64,000 nt of DNA from Dorea_A amylophila (lineage in GTDB: Bacteria; Bacillota; Clostridia; Lachnospirales; Lachnospiraceae). The translations under genes were made by a program, and so were the position numbers. This document shows positions 36,422 to 44,665 of the stretch, piece by piece. The stretch spans positions 18,482 through 82,481 of the forward strand of contig NZ_JAOQJW010000018.1 in NCBI RefSeq assembly GCF_025567265.1. Reading direction: 5' to 3'. The notes below the pieces were generated by a model. The model was given only the letters and a program-made list of their open reading frames with translations. It was not told the origin of the DNA and did no database searches. Each line of letters begins with the position of its first letter. Positions within the stretch are counted from its first letter, which is position 1.

Positions 36422-37609
36422 ATGATAGCGGATAAGATGAAAAATATGGTGGCCAACAGTTCGGCTATCCGTGCAATGTTTGAGGAAGGTAACCGTCTGG
36501 CAGGGATTTATGGAGCTGAGAATGTGTTTGATTTCAGTCTTGGTAATCCGAATGTGCCGGCACCGGAGGCTGTAAAGAATGCGATCATCGAGATTGTAAA
36601 TGACACAGATCCGGTTGCACTTCACGGATATACCAATAGCAACTGCGGATATGCGGAAGTAAGAGCAGCAGTAGCAAAATCTCTGAATGAACGTTTTGAT
36701 ACGCACTTTGAGGGAAAGAATATTGTTATGACAGTTGGTGCCGCAGGAGGTCTGAATGTTATCCTGAAAGCGATCATCAATCCGGGAGATGAAGTAATTG
36801 CATTTGCACCATATTTTGGAGAATATCGTTCTTATACAAATAATTACGATGGTGTGCTGGTCGAAATTTCACCGAATACTGTAGATTTTCAGCCGAAACT
36901 GGATGAATTCGAGCAGAAGATCACGCCTAAGACAAAAGCAGTCATCGTTAACAATCCGAATAATCCTACAGGTGTGGTGTACTCCGAAGAGACGATTAAG
37001 AAGCTTGCTGCCATCATGGAGGCAAAACAGAAAGAATTCGGAACGGATATTGTCCTGATCTCAGATGAACCATATCGTGAACTTGCTTATGACGGAGTAG
37101 AAGTTCCTTATCTCACAAAATATTATGATAATACAGTTGTAGGATATTCTTACAGTAAATCGCTGTCTCTTCCGGGAGAACGTATCGGCTACCTGGTGAT
37201 TCCGGATGAGATGAAAGACAGTGAAGAAGTACTTTCCGCAGCAAATGTGGCGACACGTATCCTTGGATTTGTTAATGCACCGACACTGCAGCAGAAAGTA
37301 GTAGAAAAATGTCTGAATGAAAAGACAGACCTTTCTTTCTATGACCGCAACAGAGAAGACCTTTACAACGGCCTGAAAGAATGTGGATTCGAGTGTATCA
37401 AACCACAGGGTGCATTCTATCTCTTTGTAAAATCACCGGTTCCGAATGAGAAGGAGTTCTGTGAAGCCGCTAAGAAATATAATATTCTGATCGTACCGGG
37501 AAGCTCCTTTGCGTGTCCTGGATATGTAAGACTTGCATACTGTGTATCTCACGAGACGATCATCAATTCACTTCCAAAATTCAAAGAACTGGCGAAAGAA
37601 TATTTCTAG
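36422..37609 (+). CDS. PLP-dependent aminotransferase, class I/II
   Basis: 395 residues, fold type I. SLGNPNVPAPEAV, VNNPNNPTGVVYS, ISDEPYRELAYDG and the PLP lysine in YSYSKSLSLPGERIGY are present. Close to aspartate/aromatic aminotransferases of Clostridia; amino acid specificity cannot be fixed. Ten bases before a HisC-like aminotransferase gene. Confidence 0.9.
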   Translation: MIADKMKNMVANSSAIRAMFEEGNRLAGIYGAENVFDFSLGNPNVPAPEAVKNAIIEIVNDTDPVALHGYTNSNCGYAEVRAAVAKSLNERFDTHFEGKNIVMTVGAAGGLNVILKAIINPGDEVIAFAPYFGEYRSYTNNYDGVLVEISPNTVDFQPKLDEFEQKITPKTKAVIVNNPNNPTGVVYSEETIKKLAAIMEAKQKEFGTDIVLISDEPYRELAYDGVEVPYLTKYYDNTVVGYSYSKSLSLPGERIGYLVIPDEMKDSEEVLSAANVATRILGFVNAPTLQQKVVEKCLNEKTDLSFYDRNREDLYNGLKECGFECIKPQGAFYLFVKSPVPNEKEFCEAAKKYNILIVPGSSFACPGYVRLAYCVSHETIINSLPKFKELAKEYF

Positions 37610-37618
37610 GAGAGCAGC

Positions 37619-38674
37619 ATGAAAGCATTTGAAAAGAACATTCGAAAAGTAGAACCTTATGTGCCAGGCGAACAGCCGCAGCGCAAAGTAATCAAGTTAA
37701 ATACCAATGAGAACCCATACGCGCCGGCACCGGGCGTGACAAAAGCACTGGAGGAGATGGATACAGACCGTTTACGGCTGTATCCGGATCCGACGGCAGC
37801 ACCGCTTGTGAATGCCCTGGCTGATTTTTATCATGTGAATCCGGATCAGGTCTTTGTAGGAGTTGGCTCGGATGATGTATTATCTATGTGTTTCCTGACA
37901 TTTTTTAATTCGGAAAAACCAATCTTTTTCCCGGATATTACCTATTCCTTCTATAAGGTATGGGCGGATCTGTACCGCATTCCGTATGAATGCCAGAAGT
38001 TAGATGAGAACTTCAAGATCGTAAAAGAAGATTACTACAAGGAAAATGGTGGTGTGATCTTCCCGAATCCGAATGCACCGACAGGGCTTTATGAAGATCT
38101 GGCTGACGTAGAAGATATTATCGCACATAATCAGGATGTGATCGTAATTGTAGATGAGGCATATGTTGATTTTGCTGGACGTTCTGCGCTGGAACTGATT
38201 GACAAATATGAGAATCTGATCATTGTACAGACATTTTCAAAAGCAAGATCAATGGCAGGAATGCGTATCGGTTATGCAATCAGTAATCCGACTCTGATCA
38301 AATACCTGAATGATGCAAAATATTCTTTCAACTCTTATACTATGAACCAGACATCACTGGTATGCGGTGTGGAAGCGGTAAAGGATCAGGCATATTTTGA
38401 AGCGTGTGTGAATAAGATTATCGAGACACGTGAATGGGCAAAAGAAGAATTAAAGAATCTTGGATTCCGCTGCCTGAATTCCAAATCGAACTTTATCTTT
38501 GCCATGCATCCGGATTATGATGCAAAAGAATTATTTGGAGCACTGAAAGAGAATGATATCTATGTGCGCTTCTGGGGCAGTGAGAGAATCGAACAGTATA
38601 TGCGTATCACTGTAGGAACCAGAGAAGAGATGGAAGCAATGTTTGCGTTCCTGAAAAAATATATGAATAAATAA
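37619..38674 (+). CDS. Histidinol-phosphate aminotransferase-like enzyme
   Basis: 351 residues of the HisC type: KLNTNENPYAPAPGV, GVGSDDVLSMCFLTFF, VVDEAYVDFAG, PLP lysine in TFSKARSMAGMRIGY, and C-terminal RFWGSERIEQYMRITVGT. No other his genes are near, so it could serve histidine, aromatic amino acids or both. Confidence 0.87.
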   Translation: MKAFEKNIRKVEPYVPGEQPQRKVIKLNTNENPYAPAPGVTKALEEMDTDRLRLYPDPTAAPLVNALADFYHVNPDQVFVGVGSDDVLSMCFLTFFNSEKPIFFPDITYSFYKVWADLYRIPYECQKLDENFKIVKEDYYKENGGVIFPNPNAPTGLYEDLADVEDIIAHNQDVIVIVDEAYVDFAGRSALELIDKYENLIIVQTFSKARSMAGMRIGYAISNPTLIKYLNDAKYSFNSYTMNQTSLVCGVEAVKDQAYFEACVNKIIETREWAKEELKNLGFRCLNSKSNFIFAMHPDYDAKELFGALKENDIYVRFWGSERIEQYMRITVGTREEMEAMFAFLKKYMNK

Positions 38675-38686
38675 GAGGAGTTTCTT

Positions 38687-39199
38687 ATGACCAATACATT
38701 AATACATGGAATTATTGATGCGTTAAGCGGAAGTGTAAGTAAAGAGGTAATTGTATTTCTGATTTCCATGATTCCGATCCTGGAACTTCGTGGTGCACTT
38801 CTGGTTGCGGGACCGATCCTCGGAGTGAAAGTGTCTACTGCGATACCGTTGTGTATTATCGGAAATATAATTCCGGTTCCTTTCATTTTACTTCTGATCA
38901 CACCGGTGTTTAAATGGATGAAAGGGACGAAGACATTCAAACCGCTGGTAGATAAACTGGAGAATAAAGCGATGAGTAAGAAAGATCAGATCGAGAAATA
39001 TGAATTCTGGGGTCTGGTATTATTCGTAGGAATTCCGCTTCCGGGAACCGGAGCATGGACGGGCTCACTGATTGCGGCGCTTTTGGGAATGAAGTTTAAG
39101 AAAGCATTTCCGGCTGTTGTCATCGGCATCTGCATGGCAACTGTGATTATGTGGTTTATATCGTATGTACTTCTCGGAGGCATACATTTGTTAGGATAA
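38687..39199 (+). CDS. Small multidrug export protein family (COG2426) membrane protein
   Basis: 170 residues, about five membrane helices. Conserved MIPILELRGALLVAGPILG and GIPLPGTGAWTGSLIAALLGM motifs mark the small multidrug export family. SD-type GAGGAG lies just upstream. Substrate unknown. Likely end of the operon that starts with the aminotransferases. Confidence 0.82.
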   Translation: MTNTLIHGIIDALSGSVSKEVIVFLISMIPILELRGALLVAGPILGVKVSTAIPLCIIGNIIPVPFILLLITPVFKWMKGTKTFKPLVDKLENKAMSKKDQIEKYEFWGLVLFVGIPLPGTGAWTGSLIAALLGMKFKKAFPAVVIGICMATVIMWFISYVLLGGIHLLG

Positions 39200-39204
39200 A
39201 AGAA

Positions 39205-39250
39205 GAAAGTCACATAAAAAGTTTTGGCGGAAACTTTTTATGTGACTTTC
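39205..39250. terminator. Perfect 20-base-pair hairpin after the export gene
   Basis: GAAAGTCACATAAAAAGTTT and AAACTTTTTATGTGACTTTC pair perfectly over 20 bases around TGGCGG. It lacks a clean T tail after the stem. Probably ends the upstream transcript, but its length and symmetry are unusual. Confidence 0.65.
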
Positions 39251-39539
39251 TTACAAAACGCTATCAAGAGAGGGTTCGTGGGAGGGGAGTACCATCCAAA
39301 CACGAACATTTGTGAAATCGTTGTTTCACAATATAAAATAATACGTCAGGTTGTTGTATTATTTGTTATTATTTTATCAATCATTACCAAATTCGTAAAT
39401 AGGCAAAAATGACAAAAAAATAACAAAGACTTATGCGGAAATTAGTGATAATGCACTTTCAATACGGACAGGTTTTAAAATGACAAATTATATGGTAAAA
39501 TAAATAATAATATAAAGATTAAGATAAGGAGTAGTGTAT
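39251..39539 (+). promoter_or_regulatory. Regulatory intergenic region before the sugar kinase
   Basis: 290 bases without a gene. It holds two palindromes: TGTGAAATCGTTGTTTCACA (from about 39309) and AAATAATAC/GTATTATTT (about 39337-39366). The latter half is AT-rich. The promoter is not clear; TAAAAT near 39497 is a possible -10. The palindromes look like repressor sites or RNA hairpins. Confidence 0.45.
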
Positions 39540-40499
39540 ATGGAAAAGAAGTATGACGTGACAGCACTCGGAGAGCTGTTGATCGATTTTGCGGTAAACG
39601 GGGAAAGTGAGCAGGGAAATCAGTTATTTGAAGCATGTCCGGGTGGAGCACCATGTAATGTACTTGCAATGCTGAATAAACTGGGAAGAAAAACAGCCTT
39701 TATCGGAAAAGTAGGTGATGATCAGTTTGGTAAATTATTGAAGGATACGATTACGAATACAGGAATAGAAGCAAAGGGACTTGTAATGGATAAGGATATC
39801 CACACAACACTTGCTTTTGTACATACTTTCCCGGATGGTGACAGAGAATTTTCTTTTTACCGCAAACCGGGAGCAGATATGATGTTAAAGGAAGAGGAAG
39901 TAGATTATGATCTGATTCGTCAGTCAAAGGTATTCCATTTCGGAACACTTTCTATGACAGATGAACCGGTAAAAACTGCAACAAAGAGGGCACTCTCCGT
40001 TGCAAAAGAAGCCGGATGTATGATCACGTTTGATCCGAATTTACGTCCGCCGCTCTGGAAGACGCTGGATGAGGCGAAGGAGCAGATGGAGTACGGATTT
40101 GAAAACTGTGATGTACTGAAGATTTCGGATAATGAGATTCAGTTCGTATCCGGAGAAGAAGATTATGATAAAGGAATTAAGTATCTTCAGGAGAAATATC
40201 AGATACCGCTTATCTTCCTGACTATGGGAAAAGAAGGAAGCAGAGCTTATTATAAAAATCTTCGTGTAGAACAGCCGGGATTTACCGTGAAAGCAATCGA
40301 GACAACAGGAGCAGGTGACACGTTCTGCGGATGCTCTATCAATGGTGTGTTGAAGTATGGCCTGGATAATCTGGACGAAGAAAAATTAAAAGAGATTCTG
40401 ACATATGCAAATGCGGGTGCAGCACTGATCACGATGAAAAAAGGTGCAATCCGCTCGATGCCGGAACCGCAAAATATCAAGGAACTGATCGGGGAATAA
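39540..40499 (+). CDS. PfkB family carbohydrate kinase (fructokinase-like)
   Basis: 319 residues. N-terminal ALGELLIDF and PGGAPCNVLAMLNKLG, and the C-terminal ATP site ETTGAGDTFCGCSINGVL (PfkB signature 2 with catalytic Asp). Similar to bacterial fructokinases of the ScrK type; sugar not proven. ATG 39540 has AAGGAG before it. No transport or hydrolase genes for a sugar lie next to it. Confidence 0.88.
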   Translation: MEKKYDVTALGELLIDFAVNGESEQGNQLFEACPGGAPCNVLAMLNKLGRKTAFIGKVGDDQFGKLLKDTITNTGIEAKGLVMDKDIHTTLAFVHTFPDGDREFSFYRKPGADMMLKEEEVDYDLIRQSKVFHFGTLSMTDEPVKTATKRALSVAKEAGCMITFDPNLRPPLWKTLDEAKEQMEYGFENCDVLKISDNEIQFVSGEEDYDKGIKYLQEKYQIPLIFLTMGKEGSRAYYKNLRVEQPGFTVKAIETTGAGDTFCGCSINGVLKYGLDNLDEEKLKEILTYANAGAALITMKKGAIRSMPEPQNIKELIGE

Positions 40500-40506
40500 A
40501 AAAATT

Positions 40507-41847
40507 ATGGGAGTACGCAGAATGCTGGCTGTATGGGCAGCAAAGATAAGTGAAAAAGCAAGTGTACACATCTTTCACCGCCAGGGTGTGACCTGGGCGG
40601 GGAAAATTGCATTAAAGATTGATCCAAGTATCCTGCACGATCTTGCAGGCCAGGTTAGAAAAGATATTTTTATTGTATGCGGAACCAATGGAAAGACGAC
40701 GACCAACAATATGCTTTGTGCAGCAATTGAAAAAGAAGGCTATAAAGTAATCTGTAATCATACCGGATCGAACATGTTGAATGGAGTTGTAGCAGCATTT
40801 GTATTGGGCGCAGGCTTCAGTGGTAATCTGGATGCAGATTATGCCTGTATTGAGATTGATGAGGCATCAACTAGAAGGGTATTTCCACATTTTAAGCCGG
40901 ATTACATGGTGTTGACAAATCTGTTCCGTGATCAGCTTGACCGCTATGGTGAGATTGATATTACAATGAACATCTTAAAAGAAGTGATGCAGAGTGCACC
41001 AAAGATGAAGGTGATCGTGAACGGAGATGATGCATTGTCCGCATACCTTGCAATGGAAAGCGGTAATCCGTATGTGACTTACGGTATCAGCGAAAAGGTA
41101 GTGAATGATAAAGATTCGCATGAGATCAGAGAGGGACGTTTCTGTAAAAAATGCGGGGCTCCGTTGAAGTATAATTTCTATCACTACAGCCAGCTTGGAG
41201 ATTATGCATGTACGGGTTGTGAGTTTAAGCGGCCGGCAATTGTATATGATGCATCGGATGTAGCGGTCAGTGATCATCTTGCATTTACAGTTGAGGAAAG
41301 ACATCTGGAAGCCAATTATAAAGGCTTCTACAATGTATATAATATTCTGGCAGCATATGCAGCAGGAAGAACCGGAGGACTTGGACTGGAACATTTCCAG
41401 GACATGCTTGCAGAATTTAATCCGGAGAATGGCCGCATGGAACAATTTGATGTACAGGGCACAAAGATTGTGCTGAATCTTGCAAAGAATCCGGCGGGAT
41501 TTAATCAGAATATTTCTGCGGTAATGCAGGATGAATCCATGAAAGATGTAATCATTGTGATCAATGACAATGCACAGGACGGAACGGATATTTCATGGCT
41601 CTGGGATGTGGATTTTGACAGATTCAAGGGAGCGAATATCAATTCCATTACAGTAAGCGGTATCCGTTGTCAGGATATGAGATTACGTATGAAATACGTA
41701 GATATTACGTCCATGCTGGAAGCAGATGTGGAGAAGGCAATCCGTGAAAGAGTAGAAAATGGATGTGGTAACCTGTATGTACTGGTGAACTATACAGCTC
41801 TGTTCAGTACCCGGAATGTATTGAAAAAGATGGAAGGAGAAGGATAA
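40507..41847 (+). CDS. murT: Lipid II isoglutaminyl synthase, MurT subunit
   Basis: 446 residues, Mur-ligase fold. ATP-binding GTNGKTTTNN from residue 59, a zinc-ribbon insertion with Cys213/216 and Cys235/238 (CKKC, CTGC) characteristic of MurT, and the C-terminal DUF1727 domain. With GatD it amidates the alpha carboxyl of D-Glu in lipid II, which is needed for efficient crosslinking. Its stop overlaps the gatD start (TAATG). Confidence 0.95.
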   Translation: MGVRRMLAVWAAKISEKASVHIFHRQGVTWAGKIALKIDPSILHDLAGQVRKDIFIVCGTNGKTTTNNMLCAAIEKEGYKVICNHTGSNMLNGVVAAFVLGAGFSGNLDADYACIEIDEASTRRVFPHFKPDYMVLTNLFRDQLDRYGEIDITMNILKEVMQSAPKMKVIVNGDDALSAYLAMESGNPYVTYGISEKVVNDKDSHEIREGRFCKKCGAPLKYNFYHYSQLGDYACTGCEFKRPAIVYDASDVAVSDHLAFTVEERHLEANYKGFYNVYNILAAYAAGRTGGLGLEHFQDMLAEFNPENGRMEQFDVQGTKIVLNLAKNPAGFNQNISAVMQDESMKDVIIVINDNAQDGTDISWLWDVDFDRFKGANINSITVSGIRCQDMRLRMKYVDITSMLEADVEKAIRERVENGCGNLYVLVNYTALFSTRNVLKKMEGEG

Positions 41848-42584
41848 TGGAGACTAAGGATATGAAACTTACAATCGGTCATCTGTATCCGGATCTTTTG
41901 AATCTGTACGGAGACAGAGGGAATATTGCATGTCTGATGAAACGCTGTATCTGGCGGGGAATAGAAGCAGAGACAATAGAATTCAACACCGGAGATCAGA
42001 TCGATTTTTCAAAACTGGATATCGTTTTGCTGGGAGGCGGTTCCGACAGGGAACAGGCAATCGTGTGTAAAAGTCTTCTGGAAATCCAAAGTGAATTCAA
42101 AGATTATGTAGAAGACGGCGGTGTGGTCATCGCAGTGTGCGGCGGCTATCAGCTTCTTGGGAAGTACTATAAAACAGATGCCGGAATGATCGAGGGCCTG
42201 AATCTGGTGGATATCTATACGGAGCAGGAAGAAGGACGTCTGATCGATAATATCGTTCTGGACAGTGAACTTGTAGACATGCCGGTAGTAGGATTTGAAA
42301 ACCATGGCGGAAGAACTTATCTGAATGGAAATAAACCGTTCGGAAAGGTTCTGTACGGAGCCGGAAATGATGGTAAAAGTGGTTATGAAGGTGTTGTGTA
42401 TAAGAATGTGATCGGAACCTATCTGCATGGTCCGCTGCTTCCGAAGAATCCACAGGTCAGTGATTATCTGATCAGAAAAGCGCTGGAAAGAAAGTATGGC
42501 GGAGAAGTGATTCTTACTCCACTGGATGACAGTCAGGAAAAAGAAGCAAATGATTATATTTATCACCGCTTTGTAAAGGAATAA
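41847..42584 (+). CDS. gatD: Lipid II isoglutaminyl synthase, GatD glutaminase subunit
   Basis: 245 residues, CobB/CobQ-type glutamine amidotransferase. Nucleophile Cys98 in AVCGGYQLLG and His194 in YLHGPLLPKNPQ. Releases ammonia from glutamine for MurT. Confidence 0.95.
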   Translation: METKDMKLTIGHLYPDLLNLYGDRGNIACLMKRCIWRGIEAETIEFNTGDQIDFSKLDIVLLGGGSDREQAIVCKSLLEIQSEFKDYVEDGGVVIAVCGGYQLLGKYYKTDAGMIEGLNLVDIYTEQEEGRLIDNIVLDSELVDMPVVGFENHGGRTYLNGNKPFGKVLYGAGNDGKSGYEGVVYKNVIGTYLHGPLLPKNPQVSDYLIRKALERKYGGEVILTPLDDSQEKEANDYIYHRFVKE

Positions 42585-42594
42585 GAACTGTCCG

Positions 42595-42643
42595 GCAAAA
42601 ATCGTCAGTTTTTCAAAGGAAAGCTGACGATTTTTGCTTTTTG
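42595..42643 (+). terminator. Rho-independent terminator after gatD
   Basis: GCAAAAATCGTCAG (42595-42608) pairs perfectly with CTGACGATTTTTGC (42624-42637), followed by TTTTTGC. Confidence 0.8.
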
Positions 42644-42681
42644 CGGTATTGTGTGGATAAAAAGAAAAGGAGACAGTAAAA

Positions 42682-42915
42682 ATGCGTGTGGAACGTTTTA
42701 AAATGGAAAGAGAAGGTCTGGTGACAGAAGGACAGGAAGTAGAGATCAGTGAACGAAGTGCCGTTACCGGCCAATATACATATCTGGTCGAACCATCCAT
42801 CGCTATGTCAGGAATCTACCGTACCAGACAGCGGATCAGAGCAAGAAAAGGAAAGATCAAGAAGATTGAACAGACGGACAGGGGATTTTATCTGCTTGTG
42901 GAGATTGACGAGTAA
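42682..42915 (+). CDS. Small protein of unknown function
   Basis: 77 residues, charged, mostly beta-strand in look, ending KGKIKKIEQTDRGFYLLVEIDE. No membrane segment or cysteine. AAAGGAGA precedes the ATG. It follows the gatD terminator and precedes the promoter at 42943. I do not recognise a family; the C-terminal half resembles a small barrel. Confidence 0.7.
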   Translation: MRVERFKMEREGLVTEGQEVEISERSAVTGQYTYLVEPSIAMSGIYRTRQRIRARKGKIKKIEQTDRGFYLLVEIDE

Positions 42916-42942
42916 AGGGAAGAAGAAACAAAAGACCTGTCG

Positions 42943-42971
42943 TTGACACAGAAGAAAAAAGCACATATAAT
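42943..42971 (+). promoter_or_regulatory. Consensus sigma-A promoter
   Basis: TTGACA (42943-42948) and TATAAT (42966-42971), both perfect, 17 bases apart, 53 bases before the start of the next gene. Confidence 0.9.
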
Positions 42972-43023
42972 CTATAATAGCGGGAATAATAAAAGACACA
43001 ATAAAAAGAAGGGAAACGGATAG

Positions 43024-43482
43024 ATGATAGAAAACAATGATGAGGCAAAAAGAAGTAAGATATGGACAGTCGTTACGTCTGTTACATCTGTCCTGATTAT
43101 AATCGTAGCAATATTTCTTCTGATGAAGATGTTTACGGGGAATCCGTTAGAAGGTTCCTGGACGGATGAGGACGGTAATATGAATCTGAAGATCAGTCGT
43201 GATGGTCAGATGACGGTAACAATTCCGGCATCGGGAGAAGGAAAAGATACAGAAGTTCCGATGACATATACGATGAACAAAGAATCCAAGACGATTTCTA
43301 TACAGCAGGACGATGCACAGATTCAGAAAATTGCAGAAAAGTCGGATGGACAGTATACGACAGAGACTTTGAAAAATGCAGTACAATCCATAGGAACGAC
43401 ATTTGAATATAGTATTGATGACGGAACGCTGACATTGACAGAGCGTGAATATGGAGAACAGATGATGTTCAATAAGAATTAA
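43024..43482 (+). CDS. Single-pass membrane protein with external lipocalin-like domain
   Basis: 152 residues: short charged N terminus, one membrane helix (about 13-37) and an external beta-rich domain starting NPLEGSWTDEDGNMNLKI. This looks like the DUF5640-type fold of Clostridia, function unknown. It has the strongest promoter in the window and its own terminator, so it is probably well expressed alone. Confidence 0.75.
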   Translation: MIENNDEAKRSKIWTVVTSVTSVLIIIVAIFLLMKMFTGNPLEGSWTDEDGNMNLKISRDGQMTVTIPASGEGKDTEVPMTYTMNKESKTISIQQDDAQIQKIAEKSDGQYTTETLKNAVQSIGTTFEYSIDDGTLTLTEREYGEQMMFNKN

Positions 43483-43490
43483 AAATGACA

Positions 43491-43519
43491 GCCCCTCTAT
43501 ATGTATGGTATAGAGGGGC
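43491..43519 (+). terminator. Hairpin terminator after the membrane protein
   Basis: GCCCCTCTATA (43491-43501) pairs perfectly with TATAGAGGGGC (43509-43519); a short T-rich tail follows. Confidence 0.75.
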
Positions 43520-43603
43520 ATTTGTTGCTATAGGGACAAATGCGTATATGCAAGAAGAAAGACAAAAAAGAAGTTTATATATCATAAAAACGGAGGGAAA
43601 AGG

Positions 43604-44665
43604 ATGGAAGACTACAGAAATAAAACGAAAAAAGTACAGATCGGTAATGTGTGTATCGGCGGCGGGGAGCGGATTGCGATCCAGTCTATGACGAACACGA
43701 AAACAGAAGACGTGGAAGCCTGTGTGGCGCAGATCTTAAAGCTTGAGAAAGCGGGATGCGATATTATCCGGGTGGCGGTTCCGACGATGGAGGCAGCAGA
43801 GAGTATCCGCAAGATCAAAGAACAGATACATATTCCGCTGGTGGCAGATATTCACTTTGATTATCGCCTTGCAATTGCCGCAATTGAGAACGGGGCAGAT
43901 AAGATCCGTATCAATCCTGGGAATATCGGGGATGAAAAAAGAGTCCGTGCAGTGGTAGAAAAAGCAAAAGAATATAATATTCCGATCCGTGTCGGAGTGA
44001 ACAGCGGTTCACTGGAGAAACATCTGGTAGAAAAATATCATGGAGTAACGGCAGAAGGCCTGGTAGAAAGTGCACTGGACAAAGTACATATGATCGAAGA
44101 AATGGGATATGAAAATCTGGTGGTCAGTATCAAATCATCGGACGTTATGATGTGTGTAAAAGCACATGAACTTCTGGCACCGGTATGTCCGTATCCGTTA
44201 CATGTCGGCATTACAGAATCAGGAACGCTGCTTGCAGGGAATATCAAATCTTCCATCGGACTGGGACTGATCTTAAGCCAGGGGATCGGTGATACGATCC
44301 GTGTATCGCTGACCGGAGATCCGGTAGAAGAGATCAAATCCGCAAAACTGATCTTAAAGACGCTGGGGCTTCGGAAAGGCGGGATCGAAGTGGTATCCTG
44401 CCCGACCTGCGGAAGAACCAAGATCGATCTGATCGGACTTGCAAATAAGGTAGAAGAGATGGTGGCAGATATCCCGCTGGATATTAAGGTGGCTGTTATG
44501 GGCTGCGTGGTTAACGGACCGGGAGAAGCAAAGGAAGCAGATATCGGAATTGCCGGCGGAATCGGAGAAGGTCTTCTGATCAAGAAAGGTGAGGTCGTGA
44601 AGAAAGTAAAAGAAGACGAATTATTGGAGACATTGAGACAGGAGTTGTTACACTGGAATGAGTAA
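43604..44665 (+). CDS. ispG: 4-hydroxy-3-methylbut-2-en-1-yl diphosphate synthase
   Basis: Iron-sulfur enzyme of the MEP isoprenoid pathway. N-terminal TIM barrel (IAIQSMTNT, DIHFDYRLA), cluster ligands Cys266 and Cys269 (SCPTCGRT) and Cys301 (GCVVNGPGEA). 353 residues. GGAGGG upstream of the ATG. Overlaps the polC start by eight bases. Confidence 0.96.
   Translation: MEDYRNKTKKVQIGNVCIGGGERIAIQSMTNTKTEDVEACVAQILKLEKAGCDIIRVAVPTMEAAESIRKIKEQIHIPLVADIHFDYRLAIAAIENGADKIRINPGNIGDEKRVRAVVEKAKEYNIPIRVGVNSGSLEKHLVEKYHGVTAEGLVESALDKVHMIEEMGYENLVVSIKSSDVMMCVKAHELLAPVCPYPLHVGITESGTLLAGNIKSSIGLGLILSQGIGDTIRVSLTGDPVEEIKSAKLILKTLGLRKGGIEVVSCPTCGRTKIDLIGLANKVEEMVADIPLDIKVAVMGCVVNGPGEAKEADIGIAGGIGEGLLIKKGEVVKKVKEDELLETLRQELLHWNE

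Noticed and set aside
39205..39250. CRISPR-like or MITE interpretation of the 20-bp hairpin
   Set aside because: It is a single occurrence in the window without direct repeats or spacers; a terminator is simpler.
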